This document shows positions 31,101 through 46,100 of a stretch of DNA of 64,000 nucleotides, piece after piece (position 1 is the stretch's first letter; every line of letters begins with the position of its first letter). The stretch spans positions 10,651,927 to 10,715,926 of the forward strand of contig CM036767.1 in assembly GCA_020796225.1 (NCBI GenBank). The letters are read 5' to 3'. Both the position numbers and the translations under genes were made by a program. The notes under the pieces were generated by a model. The model saw nothing but the letters and a program-made list of their open reading frames with translations. It was not told the origin of the DNA and searched no databases. The stretch comes from Arion vulgaris. Lineage: Eukaryota > Mollusca > Gastropoda > Stylommatophora > Arionidae.

Positions 31101-34100
31101 TTTAGTGTACAGGTGGTGTCTCACTCTGTTGTGAACCTCCGGAGGCGAAGTATGGCTGTCTGGTCCCTTCTGAAAAGTTGGTAATATCCATCATTCTTCT
31201 TGTGTTTTGGGTGTTCTTTATCCCATTTTGCCTTGTAGTGCCCTTTGGCGATGGTTTTGCTTCTTCATAGCTAACCAGGTTGTCATCTTGGGATATTCCT
31301 ACTCCCTCTTTAGCCAGTCTGTCAGCATCTTCATTCCCTTGATCTTGCAGTATGAGGGTATCGTCTGGATTACTACCCTCTCAGAATCATGGGATAACTA
31401 TGCTAAGGTTGACCTGAGATCGCTTAGTTCTGTGTTCTTTTCAGATTTCAGAATTCTTTTCTAAAATATGTGATTCTTCTTCTTGCGTTTGGCCGCTATG
31501 AGTTCAGGCATAGTCAGGGGCACTGGTATGACGCATGTGACCGATTTTTGCATGAAGGCCTGCTATCCATTTTATCAGTATCCCCACCATACCTTCTCCG
31601 ACTTTAGAGGCAAAAACTGTGATCAGTTTAAGACTATTGTAAATTCTATAGATCTCGTCTTGAAATGGTAAAAGCTTTGACAGCTGTTGCTATGCTACTT
31701 GATCAGTGCAACAAATGTACATAAAAGTAGTTTATATCTTTAGCATTTTGTACATATGCTATCTTCTTCTTGCTTCTTCTTTCGAACAATTTTAATCACT
31801 CTTTGTGATATGTTTGATCTTTGCCAAGAAACTGTATATGTTGCACATTGGTTTGGTAGGCCCTAAACGCATAGACTTCTACATGTTTAGGACATGTGCA
31901 TCGATTTCAGCCAAACCTCCTTAGTTGCTCTTACAACATGCGTGGCAGGTAACAGTGGTTCTATTCTTTACACCCAAATTTGGGACCCGATAACACTCAG
32001 GCGATATGTTATCTAAGACTGTGTGGTCAAAGGTGTCTGATGATTATTCCCAGTTCTCTATTTGAGTATCGGGTGAATCTGTATCATGTACACCAGACTT
32101 AATATTTTGTTTTGTTATTTATATACATTCGCCTTGTGGTGCCTGGGCGACTGCATGACTACCCCATGACTACCCCAAATTTGTTAGCGTGAGAATGGAA
32201 ATCTGGCCAACAGTGTGAAGCGTCAGAACAAATTGTGGGGGGAGATCAGAGATGTCGTCCTCAATCGCATTACCCTGTTCATGACTAAAAATGGAAGTGT
32301 TACAAAGAAGAAGTTGATCACCCGAACAACCTCATTACAAACTGTAACAAAACATAACAAATGCTGTTTTTGGCACACAGAAGCAGAGAAAGACAAAATA
32401 ATAATTAAAAAATCTAGTGCAACTAAGTCAAACTTGAAAATATGATAGTTCAGAACAGGAAACCACAACAAAACTTAATTCACAATTTCTCAATGAATAC
32501 ATCAACAAATCTATTTTTAAACCGACAGCAACATGGCTACACATATTTCTACCAACATTAAATCATTGGAATTGACATCAAATTTTTCATGAGCCTGTAT
32601 AGAAAGTTGATGAAAAAGTTTCAGTAAATGTTGCTAGAAGTATCTGCACCGAGGTTGGATTAAAAAAAAAAAAAAAAACAACCACTAAAATAACATGTCA
32701 ACAGGATTAATTAACCAAAAGGTAACAGTGTTACTGATGTATTTGCATACAACATCATCATCATCATGAGCATTCCAGAGAATCTGAGAATATGATCTGT
32801 TGTGAAAGTATAAGCAGAAATGAAAATCTGAATCCAAATGTGATTGTTCTCTGATAAGTTGATTACATTTTAAATCTGATATATCAAGTTTCTGCCATCA
32901 CTGGTTGGTGCCTTGATCTTGTAACATATATATATCCCTTTTATATAGTTATACTTTACCTGCAAGTAATTTCTTTATACCGCTCTATCCTGGGCTACTC
33001 TATCAATCTCTTCCATGGAATTGAGTCCGATATTTCTTGCCTCTCTCAGCGAAGTTCGTTTCAGGGTTTCCGAGGGCGTCCTCTATCTGCAGCCCTTTGC
33101 TTCCGACTTCAATGCCTGCTTTGGTATTCTTTGATCATTTCTTCTCAAGGTATGCCCACCTTATCTCCATCTTCTCCGTCTTATAACAGCTGCTACTAGT
33201 GGTTGACCAGACATTTCTCTGATTTCATCACTTTGAATTGGTCCCATTTTATGTTCATTATTTTTTGCAGACACCTATTTTGAAATGTACTCAACTTGCT
33301 TTCTATATCTGTAGTTATTTTCCGACTCTTGCTGGCATATGTTAGTATTGATACAACATTGGAATTGTTTCAGCACACTAACCCTCTCAGAGCTAAGCGA
33401 GAGTTTTATTACTTCAATATCATGGTTGCCAGTCCGGATGCGTAGAGAATTGTTTGTAGGTCTATCACGCATGGTTAGGCCCAAATTGGGTGTAAAGAAT
33501 ACAACCACTGTTACCTGCCAGCATGTCGTAGAGGTGACTAAGGAGGTTTGGCTGAAATCGGATGCATGTGTCCTAAATGTGTAGAAGTCTATGCTTTAGG
33601 GGCCACCAAACCAATGTGCAACATATACACATTCTTGGCAAAGATCAAACATATCACAAAGAGTGATTAAAATTGGTTGTAAAGAACAACGCAAAAAGAA
33701 GCTTACTTCTTCCAGCAGATTCTACCAAGTTGGGCAGATCTGTGATGGTAGGGATCAGACTAAAGGAAACACTATGCTTAATTAGATTTAGGGTGGCAGC
33801 ATAGGACTAACAATCTTGTCTTATAATAGACATAAGAAATTCTTACCATAAAGTCAAATGTTGGGAGCTGACTAAAGAAAATATGAATCATAAATTTGGA
33901 AATTAAAACATAAATTGGGAAATTATACAGAATAGCAGTGAAACATGCTTCAGTTTATGAGAAAATAACCGGCAGAATGGCAGAAGAGCTACAGGTTCCC
34001 CAGATTTATGGTGTTTGTGGCACTGAACCGAAGGGTTACGATATCCATGGCACCGAGCCGAAGAGCTGAAAGCTTTGATAACTCTAAAAACAATAGGGAC

Positions 34101-37100
34101 CCCAAAGAGGAGAAAAATGAACAGAAAGAGAATGGAAGAAAGTCACTAGTCTATAAGACCAAAGTGCAATGATGATGGTCATAAGAATGGAAGAAAGTCA
34201 CTAGTCTATAAGAGCAAAGTGCAATGATGATGGTCATAAGAATGGAAAAAAGTCACTAGTCTATAAGACCAAAGTGCAATGATGATGATCATATCAATTA
34301 ATCAATCACAGATTGCCTTGCAAGACAAGCAAAAGAAGCAGCCATACACAAATCATAGTGTATAAGATAACAAAAGTCATCGGTGGAAGACAAAGTGCAA
34401 ACATCTCACAAGTAAGAGAGTTCATAATCACAGAAATAAGATAGGAAGAAAGATGGTTGGAACACTTCAGGGAAATGCATCCGATTTTAACTCATAGTGG
34501 ACCAGGGCAAAAAGCTATTATAGAGTAAAACCCACTTGATGTGGCTCCTGGTCCACAAGGAGTTAATAAGAAACCACCAAAGATGCTGTAGAATATATCA
34601 CGGAAACCAAAATAGATTTATTCCAGTGATTTATTATAGTGCCCCAGGCAGAAAAATTATGACCCTGTCCTGTCAAAGTAGATGACAGTCTGTACTTCTA
34701 GACCAACGTTTCCCACAGTGGGGTAACTGCCCTTGTGAGCGCTGAAGCCTTCCAGGGCGATGGTGTTCAGAAACATCTGAGGAGCAGTTAATTTATCGTG
34801 ATTTTGCGATTGAATAATCATTAAAAATTGTAATTCTGCATTTTAATTCATTATATGCCCATCTTATACGATCCATTCTTTCATCAATTTTCTATTTCTT
34901 GTATATAATCATTTGAAAAATGACCACGAATGACAGAAATATGTATCAATTGTCTATGTCAAAGTGAAAATAGAGCATGTATATATAATTATACATATAT
35001 GGGGGGGCGTTACAAAGTTTATGTTGTGCAAAGTGGGCGGTGGGCCGACAAAGTTTGGGAATCTATGTTCTAGACCTTTGAGAAGATGAAGCTATCACTC
35101 TGCTGCAGCCTTCTTACTTACTAATTAAAAGGGTTTTAAAGCCAAAGGATTGACTTCATTGCACGGGTTTTACCCCATATGGCTCGGTCCCTCTTAGCAG
35201 AAATGGCACGTCACCTGCCAAGAATATTGCACAAAGCACGAACTCCGTAGCTCCAGCAACAATCCTAGGGTCTCTGGAAAAATTGCACTTGTGTACAGAA
35301 CGGTGCGGTCCGACTCGAACCCACGACCTTCAACTCACAAGGCAAAGGGCTTAACTACTTAGCCACAGAGACCCCAGCAACTACTAATTAAACTGTAAAA
35401 CCAGGTCAAAAATTGTGGATACACCTGTCCGACATGTGCAGGAGCCTATGAACCGAGGTGCAACAATTTAGACATTCTTGGCTCAAACATGTCAAAGAGA
35501 GCAAATAGACTGGTTGATAAGGACGAATACAAACAAACAAAACAATCAACAAATTGGAAAATTGGTTATCCTCTGGTCTCAGGTAGCCTCCCCATAGGCA
35601 CACAGTCCCTTTGAGCTAGCAGAAAGCATCAAAGTACTTAGACAGTATGGTCTAGTAAAATAGTAGATTTTAAAACAATGTTAAAAAGACACATACCAGC
35701 ACAGCCAAGTCAAATCTTTGCTCTGCAGGAACACACCACTGTGTTGTTGTTAAACATCTCACAATAGTCTCCATTAGAGATGTCTCAACATTAATGTCAA
35801 GGTTTCCAAGTTCTGAAAACTTTAAAGTAGTTATCTTGGCACCAGGGCAGATAGGTTGCTAGATTGTTAATACTGTTTAAGCAACCGCACACAATAATGC
35901 ATATAGCAGTCGCTATAAGTGCCAACACAAAATTGTTCATCACTTGAATTGCTGTTTCCTTCGGCATGAATTACAATTCAAGTGATGAACAGTTTTGTGT
36001 TGACACTTTATAGCAACAGCCATATGCATTTTATACAGTGCAGGTTGCTTTTTGTGGCAGTACACGGCTGTTTCATTCTGGAATTAGTTCACACAGGAGA
36101 CATTTCACAGTTGTTAGCATTTGGTGTGATTTTCGTTGGCACAGGAACAGAGCAATTATGGGGTGACTCATTGCAGTGAAGTTGGAACCGTACATATGAA
36201 CTATAGTACTTAATAAGAATGCAACCAAACTCCACTGTATACAGTCTTCTATAACAGAACCTCAGGAAAGAAAGTGAGAGGAAGACCACGGAAAAGATGT
36301 ATAGAAGGCATTCAGAATTCTGTCCAAAAGCAAAAATATATACCACCCAAGCCACTAAGCCAGCGCAAGACAAAAATAGAAAATCATGACACTGAGCAAC
36401 AACCCGGTAATAGTGTGATGACAAAAGAAGAAACTGAGGCAGGACATTCATAATTTACAGGACCATAATTATTAGGTCTTCTTTCTTCTACCATTTACTT
36501 CTTTATAGGCCCAGCGTGTTCGTAGCGCGTTGACTGCGGGTGACTAGCCCTCTGTGAGTGCGGTTCAATTCGTGGCTGGCAGAAAAGTCACAGATTCCCC
36601 AGATTCACGGTGTTCGTGGCCCCGAACCGAAGGGTTACGATGTACATGGCACCGAGCCGAAGAGGTGAAAGCTCAAGTGCTTCTGGATCGAAAGAAAAAA
36701 AAACTTCTTTATAGAATTGATGAGGGAAATGTAGTGATCTTGGTGTGCATGCTCTAATGCACTTTGTAAGTTGTTATTCATTGTCTTAAATCTGTACTTG
36801 ATGTTGTCGCTACACTATTTGCATGGTCTTCCTCTTGCTCTGTACTCATTATACTTTTTCAATGTAGCTTTCTGTGGTAGTAGATACCAGGGCATTCTTG
36901 TCAGGTGTCCAAACCATCTAATCTGTTGTTCTTTTATGAATTGCATGACTGGTTTCTCCTCTCTCTCCACGATCACCCTTAGACTGATGTACCAGATTTC
37001 CCATAAATCACATTCATGTGAAAACCTGATTCATGCAGCCTTTGCATGGATGGGTTTCATCACATTTTCAGCGCTATTTGGAACTCTGGTGCTTATCCTT

Positions 37101-40100
37101 CGGTGATGTGTCCGGTTTCAGCCAGCATTTACCGGGTTCGCTCTCCATCAACCTCTGGCTGTCCACAGCCGACCTGCAAGGCAGCAGGTTCATGATTGGT
37201 TTCACATCCATTCTTTTCTTCTGGTTTCTTTATTTTTGTCTCTTATTGCAGTCTCCACAAAGAGCACTAACACTCAGATACAACGTCAAGAGACCCAAAG
37301 AACGACCAAGTAAGCAATAGAATATCCAAGGCACTAAAGTCCACCGTGTACAAGGCTCACAAGGAGACCCGCTCCATGTGCCTCTTTTTTCTACCTGATC
37401 ACAGGAGGCAAAACAGGGATAGGGAATAGATTGTTACTCCTCTTCTAACTTTTAATTATTTAAATCTTCTAATTATTAGGTTAATAAAAGTTAACAAACT
37501 TACTATTTTCTTGAGTGACATTCAACAATACCCTTAGAACAGCTAACATGCATGTCAAGATTGTGCATCCAGGCAACTCCTTCAATGCACTGTTCTCTTC
37601 TATATTTTCTAACAGCTTATAACTTGGCATACTGGTCTGACAGAGCCGCAATGTTCTAGACAGTCGCAAACAAAACAAAAATAAGTTCAGTTGATTATAT
37701 GTACAAAACCTTATTTTGGTATTATCACTGAAATATAACAATAGTCATCACACTGTAAAAACTGAATACTTTTTATTCTTCAACCCCTTGTTTACCACTT
37801 TATGTGATTTGTATGTAATCTGAGCCTAAGAGTAATTGTATGTTGTGCCAGTTATGCGCCTACACGTAGGCCAGTACATCAGATTTCTGCGGGTCTTTTT
37901 ATTTACTAGGTAGGTTCCTAGGTCCTATATCAGTCGCCTCTTACAACGATGCCTTGTAGGTCACAGTGGCACTATTCTTTGCCCCCTTGCGAGCCCCAGC
38001 ACCACACGGCGAAACTGAATACAAGACATGGCCTTGTGAGACTAATCTGAAAGTTAAAGTGTGGGAACCCCTGCCGACAACTAGATTCATGGAGACAACA
38101 GAATACAAGACATGGCCTTGTGAGACTAATCTGAAAATTAAAGTGTGGGAACCCCTGCCGACAACTAGATTCATGGAGACAACAGAATACAAGACATGGC
38201 CTTGTGAGACATTCTGAAGTTAAAGGTCCTCGACAACTAGATTCATGGGACAAAAGTCAGACATGGCCGGAGACTTTCAGAGTGGAACCCTGCCGACAAT
38301 TGGATTCATGGAGAAAACAGAATACAAGACATGGCCTTGTGAGACTAATCTGAAAGTTAAAGTGTGGGGAACCCCCTGCCGACAATTGGATTCATGGAGA
38401 AAACAGAATACAAGACATGGCCTTGTGAGACTAATCTGAAAGTTAAAGTGTGGGAACCCCTGCCGACAATTGGATTCATGGAGAAAACAGAATACAAGAC
38501 ATGGCCTTGTGAGACTAATCTGAAAGTTAAAGTGTGGAACCTGCGACAATTGATTCATGGACAGAATACAAGAATGCCTGAGATATCTGGAAGTGAGGCC
38601 CCTGCGACAACTAGATTCATGGAGAAAACTGATCACGGAGGAATACAAGGCAAACGATTGCATATTTATTCTGTGTGTCACGTACTTACTTACTTCATCA
38701 TTGTCTTCCTGGACACAAAGAGCTGCAACTGATTGATTGGACCATCATCATTGCACTTCGGTGAGTAACCATGTATGCTCCGATCTCTTTCTTACACAGG
38801 AAGATCTCAGCGCAGTGCACAAGCTCCGTAGCACCGGTGAGGGTCCCGTGTAATTTAAATGTAAATGTGTAGACATTTTTTTAAAATATCTTTCTAATGA
38901 ATTTTTCCAGGTAAAGGCTTTCCAGTCTGCTCTTCTCAATTTTGAGCTGTCCAGGGTTCTTTTCCATGCTCAACTTGAACATAGGACCTACGTTTATCAT
39001 CCGTCTCCGATAGGACGAGGCACTCGATCTCACCTACACCGAGATCATGGTTCTCTAGAAAAATATCCAGATGGCTCCATAAGGGGGTGAACACGCAGCA
39101 CAGATTACCTCAGCTCTTCATCATTCAGCCATTTATGACAACTTAAGACTACTGTACATAGACATTCCTGTAATATGTTGCATAGTGTCTAGATAAAAAT
39201 GTCACAGAAGTTCATTCATTTCTGTGTTTTGGCCCGATATGAATTTATGTTTAAAACTTCACCAACCTGCTGCCTTGCAGGTCGGCTGGGACAGCCCAAG
39301 ACTGACAGAGAGTGAAACCAGTAAATGATGGCTAAAACCGGACACATCGCCGAAGGATAAGCACCAGAGCCCCAAATGGCGCTGAAGATGTGACAAAACA
39401 CACCCATGCTAGGGCTGCATGAATCAGATTTCCACATGCATAAGAGAATTTATGGGGAGATCTGGTACATCAATCTAAGCGGTGATTGAGAGAGAAATCA
39501 TCACTTACATCTTTGAATCCATCTCAGATCACATACAAATCACACAGAAAGGTTAACAATTGTTTGATATGGAGCGTTCGAAGAAGAAGACATTGTGTCA
39601 ATTTACACTGAGGTAGCAACAAATGTGCCTTGCAGCCCAAAACATCCGTTTTCAACATGATATTTTGAGAAATGGGTTAGCCTTTCCTGTTAGATTCCTA
39701 CTCACTTTGCCAGACTGCGGTGATGCAGCTTGTTACTAAGGCCATTACCTAAAGGTATAGTCTGTCATCTTATTCAGTGTGCCAGAGACCCCCTTCTCTC
39801 CTCATATTAACATACCTACAATACAATGCTGCTATTTTATTCAGAAAATAATGTTCGACCACCAAAGACTAGACATATGACGTTACCTGGTACAAGACTG
39901 AAGCAATGCAGCATTTTTATATGAGATCAGGTGGTTCTGGTTGTCTGAGTTCATGAAGCTAATCTGGAAGTCAGAACACAAAAATGCTTTTTTAAATCTT
40001 GAGGAAATGTATGAATATGTTCCCAGTTTTTCAAAGTTGATCAGGAATTTTTGTCTAACATTTTAGATCATATATATAAACATATCTAATAGATCGTATC

Positions 40101-43100
40101 GTCTGAGTGGTTACCGGGTCCCAAATCAGGGGTGTAAAGAATAGAACCACGGTTACCTGCCCCGCATGTCATAAGCGGTGACTAAGTAGGTCAGACATGG
40201 GGCTAGCTATCCCGCCTGTAAAAACACTAGATAGCTACAGAAACCACAACCAGAGAAATTCACAGCTGCCACCCAAGCAAGAAGGACCTGCAAGAAACAC
40301 AAAAGGAAATCGGCTGCTGACTCACCTTCTAAAAATGGGGAGAGATCTGGGAAAAGATGGCTTTGGATAGGAGGGTTTAGAAAACCTTGGTTACAGACCT
40401 ATGCCTCCCTAGGGGTGATCGGTGAAGAAGAATATATCATATCTTATACCACAGTTTCACCCGAGTGGTTACCGGGGCCCAAATTTGGGATGCAAAGAAT
40501 AGAACCACTGTTACCTGCCATGCATGTCGTAGAGGCGACTAAGGAGGTTTGGCTGAAATCGGATGCATGTGTTCGCTAGGGAATGCTAACCTGAAACAAA
40601 TGCTTGCAGAAAACGGATGCACCAGGCCGTAGGCGCATAACATGGTGCAACGACCCTCTCACATGAGGAATCTGATACTCCAATGAGGAATCTGATAACG
40701 GATTCTACGGTCGCCAATCTGCCTCTGAGGTTTAGCCACGCGGTAAGAATGTCAGACCCACCATCACGAGGGTGGCCAAAACTTACTGTGGGAAGAGGTC
40801 GGCACAACCGGGGAAGCAGAAATCATAGGAATTATATCCTACAGAACTGCCCAGTATGCAGACTTGAGAAGAAAGAGGTGGCCCACTTACACTAGTGTCC
40901 AAGACAAAATGTATGGCGTGGCTGATAATCTGAGACAGACAGCTGCCTTTATTAGAGAATCTGAAATCCCAATCTAGTGAGAACGAAGAAGAAGAAGAAT
41001 ACCACAGTTTGGGGGTTGACAATAGCAAAGTTGATAACACTGTGCTAGTGATCATATCACAAGAAACACCAAGACACAAGTATATTAAGTCTTGTGTTCT
41101 CAGCACTCTGCTGTATAGTAGTGAGACATTGACCACATATGCTAGACAAAAACATCGCTTCAAAACCTTCCACATGTGCTGTCTCAGGCAAATATATAAC
41201 ATCCTTGGTAAGACTATATCTCCAATATAGAAGTCCGGGACAATGCTAGCATTTCAAGCATGTACATCTTGCTGAGTAAGCGATGTCTGAGATGGCTGGG
41301 ACATGTGCGCTGTATGAGCGATGATAGAATCCCAAAAAACATTCTATATGGTCAACTCGCAACTGGTACTAGACAGCATGGCGCCATTATTACGCTTCAT
41401 TGACACCAAGCGTGATCTAACTTCATGTGGCATTGAGAAAGAACATTGGGAGCGACTGGCCAAAGACAGGCAAGCATGGCGACCAGATATGAACCCACAG
41501 CATTAGGAACGCAAGGCAAGGACTTAACGAGAGACCCCTGATGTTTTCTCTAAAAACGATAAATAAAAATTACAAACATATAAAAAAAAAGGTTACAATT
41601 ATGAGCCTAACACTGTATTACCCATTAGACCTCATTGTATGAATACTGGTATTTTACTTTGAACCAACAAAGTATGTTACGGGTGAAATATGAATCCTCA
41701 CTTCTGTTGAGAAGGTAGCACTTCTGGTCACCTATCCTGATTCATCCAGCCAAATACCCATTTATATTGTGCTACCAACTAGAGCTGCTACAGTATCTGG
41801 TAGCATTGTTCATTATAGGATCGTTCATCGCACATTGGACATGTCTATAATTGCTCTGATCTCCTCCCAAGCATGTATTTCAGTGTGTTAAGGCTAACAG
41901 TTCCCATGCTGTGTTGATTGATGTATCTACTTGGCTTTCTCTCGTGGTTTTCCTCCTGTCTTGCCACACCTATCGGTATGCACAAGTTGCGCAACCGAGA
42001 CAGAGAATACCCTTTATCTTCGTGTGAAATCTTCAGAATGTTTTCTCTGAGAGCATTGATGGTGTCGCTTCTGTCCATAGGCGACCCATTCTCAGTCGTA
42101 ACATAGCCCGCCAGTGCTTCTGCTCTCTCATTGCCCTTCACCCCAGCGTGACCCGAGACAAAGATGAAGTTAAGTATCTGGCTTGACGAGTTTGTATTAA
42201 TTGCATCCACTGCCTTCGTACATAACCGGCCTTGATCTTCTGTATCATGCTCATAGAGTCGCTGAGTATGCATGCATGAGTGAATCTGGTCACAGTTAGG
42301 GTATATTGAAAAGTCTGTGGTTTTCTAACGCTTAGTTACACAAAGGGATCACTGTGACATGGAAGTAAGGTGCTGCTTCTCGCTCCTAAGGTACTTGAAT
42401 CGTTTCCTGTGTGGAGCACTCAGAATATTTCCCAGAGATCCCTAACTTAACACTTTATTGACTCAAATTCACGGTCGCCGAATTTCCCGGCAAAGTCTTA
42501 GAGACCAACTCGACTGATCGTCGAATTTCAAACATATTGAATGCAAACAGACGGCAGTATTGATAACTTTAGCGCTGACGTGTCATCCGGCATTTTATTA
42601 TTCCAAAATGGCTCGCCACCTATATCGTAAAGTTAGACCCGTTGAAGCAATGTTTTGAAAATTGTTACTTTTGTTACAAGTACACTTCCAGTATTTTACC
42701 ATGTCTGATAACATAAACTAGACTTATAACATAGATGGTTCTGACTCTGCCAGCGAATATTGTGACGAAAGTAATACCGCAAGGTTAAGCAGAGATGTAT
42801 CTGCGAATAATACCGCATGTGACAGTAGTCTACAAACATGTTGAATTACACGATAGGGTTGATGCTGGTACATCTGAAGTAAGAAGTGGGCGTGGTACAA
42901 GAGACCAGAACTGAACTGCACATGTAAATAATCTATGGAGATGGAGTAATAGTCTTCAAAACGAACAATTTGAGCTTGACATTATTCTTCTATACGAATA
43001 ACAACATCGTGTGACCGATGTGTCACGCCAGACAGAACTGTAACTGGGTATTGCGGTATATCATATGCCCATTGATTTCTTTCAAGCTTATTTTTCCTGA

Positions 43101-46100
43101 TACTGCCATAAACCTGATCACTGATGAAGTGAATAGGTACTGTGAAAATCACATATATCAGTACACATGAAGTGTCATGTACAAAATCGTACTTGTGACC
43201 AGACTGGCATTTGAAATTTATGGATTCATAGTGTGCCTTCAGATTGATATGGAAATGTGTTGTAAACCACCAGTCTCAGACTACTGGTGTAATAATTAAG
43301 ATTGTGTTAGGTATCATCTATGGTTGTGTTTCATCCAAGTTTGCGAAAGATCTTTATGGATACAAAAACAAAGGATATATACTCTACTGTAACAGTTTTG
43401 CATTCAAGACCAGCTTTATTTCAAGAGCAGCTTTATTTCAAGAGCTGAAAGAAATGCAGATAGGTGCATGTGGAACAGTACCTGAAAACAGGAATAATTT
43501 TCCTGAAGAAAATGCAACTGAAATTAACACGACAGATCAACCTGTGTTTGGTGCAACAGAAGATAAATTTATGCTGGCAGTTATCTGGCATGACACATAT
43601 CTACTGTTCACTCTAATGGTGTTATGGACAAGACAGTCTGAAAATTCATAATAACCAAGAAGCCAGTACTTGCAGAAAAAATAAATAAAGGTATGGGGAG
43701 TCACACTTCGACCAACCCACACAGATCCTATAAGTGGTACCTGCTATTATATCATTTCATAGTTGAAACTTCTCAGTTCAATTGGCACATAAGCTACAAC
43801 ACTGCAAGCTCTACAACAACTATCACAGCAAAGAAGTTTAGGCAGGATGTCAGTATTGTTTTTCCCGAACCTGCTATTCTTCAACAAAATGTGAGGCCTT
43901 CATGTCCGCAAGATCATGATTTAGTGAGTGTCATTTCATTGCAAATATGTAAACCCAAGATACAGACTAGACTGTAAATTGTGTACAGCTCAGGAAAAGA
44001 AGCCTGACTTGCATATGCTGCCCAAATTTCAATGTTTACCTCTATGCTTGACACTCTGCATCAAGTTATACCACACAGTTGAGGATTATCAACGTTCCCT
44101 GCAAAAACTCCTGCAGAGGCATACAGCTACAATATAAACCCTAGTTCATGAAGGAAGCAGATAAGACTATAACTAGAGGTGTAGTTTATTCATTTAACAT
44201 TCACACAACACTCATTGTGAGATGCCTAAAAACACAATACACTCAAAAGAAAATTAAAATGTTTTGCATTTTATTCAAACTTATGTTTGTTTTTATGTTG
44301 AAATATGTTGTCAATCGTTAAACCAGTACTCATAATTAGCTTGTTTTATTCATTGACAACCATGTCCCTAACATATTATTGCCTTGAAATTGAACAAACT
44401 CACTAAAAACTAGGAAAAGTGGCTGGTTTTAAAACATATTCTATAATTTCTATAAATAGCCACACAAAATCAAGATGGCGCCCCATAATTATGCGACAAA
44501 TTTACATAAAATATTTTTTACGGATGTTACAACCATTCATAATGGTGCTCAGAAAATTTTGAGACTGTATGTCGCTTTTTAAATTTTTATGAATTTAATT
44601 TTAAAAACAGTTATTTTGTAAGAAAACTGCAAACACCCTTGGTAATGGGAGACAGTAATGCTCAGGATGGCTGGTCAGCAAAGTGTAAATGTAAGTGAGA
44701 TCAAGCTCCTAGTCATACTGACGATGGATGATAAAACTCAGGTACTGTGTTCAAGTAACACACATGAACCCTTGGTAGTTTGCATTAAACAGATTAAAAT
44801 AAGTCATTTTTTTTATTGTCACCCTTTCCTGTTGTCATTTTATTATTGTCACAATTTCCTGTCGTCATTTTATTATTGTCACAATTTGCTGTCGTCATTT
44901 TATTTTGGTCACAATTTCACAATCATAAGCTCCAATCTCACCAACAAGACTGAACTGCAATCTTTCTGTCAACCTATATATCCTAACTGATTGGCTCATA
45001 TAAGCCTAGGAGCACCACTATTTATTTGTTTTAGAATGATCTTAATGGAAATTTATTTACCTAAACAAATGGTATATTACTCATAAAAATATATTAATAA
45101 TTAAGAACACTGCAACTGAATTTGTACATACACCTGCAATGGGAAAATATGACCTAAATATAATTCAGCCAGCCACAACCCGTTTTTCAATTCAGTAGCT
45201 AATCAGATAGGGTAGAACCAAAGTAACAAAGTATTCCATCGTTTATAAGAAATAGGAATGCTCTTACATTTTCCAACACCCTGAGACATCGATCCAGCTT
45301 CCTGAGAACGGGCAGTGCCTGTTGGATATCTTGTGACATGTCCTCTGGTAGACTATTCTCACAGACTTTCACTGCAGACAAAAAGGAAGACATTTAGCGA
45401 CAGAAACAAATCCACTTTCAGGCTTCTTTAATTTAATCCAAGTTAGAAGAATCTTGGGTCAAATATATCTTTCTTCACAGATTTATTTTCAAAATTATAT
45501 TGAGTTTTTGCATAGTGATAAGAAACCTAGCTAGCATATGTGGTAGGGTCACCAGTGAGTGGACTATGCAGGATAAGAAATCTAGCTAGCATATGTGGTA
45601 GGGTCACCGTTGAGTGGACTATGCAGGATAAGAAATCTAGCTAGCATATGTGGTCAGGTCACCGGTGAGTGGACTATGCAGGATAAGAAATCTAGCTAGC
45701 ATATGTGGTAGGGTCACCGGTGAGTGGACTATGCAGGATAAGAAATCTAGCTAGCATATGTGGCAGGGTCACCAGTGAGTGGACTATGCAGGATAAGAAA
45801 TCTAGCTAGCATATGTGGTAGGGTCACCGGTGAGTGGACTATGCAGGATAAGAAATCTAGCTAGCATATGGTAGGGTCACGGTGAGTGGACTATGCAGGA
45901 TAAGAAATCTAGCTAGCATATGTGGCAGGGTCACCAGTGAGTGGACTATGCAGGTATAGAAATCTAGCTAGCATATGTGGTAGGGTCACCGGTGAGTGGA
46001 CTATGCAGGATAAGAAATCTAGCTAGCATATGTGGTAGGGTCACCGGTGAGTGGACTATGCAGGATAAAAATCTAGCTCAATATGTGGTGGAGTTCCCGG

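Noticed and set aside
37941..38732. Overlapping repeat ORFs on both strands as a coding repeat gene
   Set aside because: Explained by an 84-bp array whose length is a multiple of three.
42451..44685. Domesticated piggyBac host gene
   Set aside because: Multiple stops and frameshifts and recognisable transposon ends; no intact frame.
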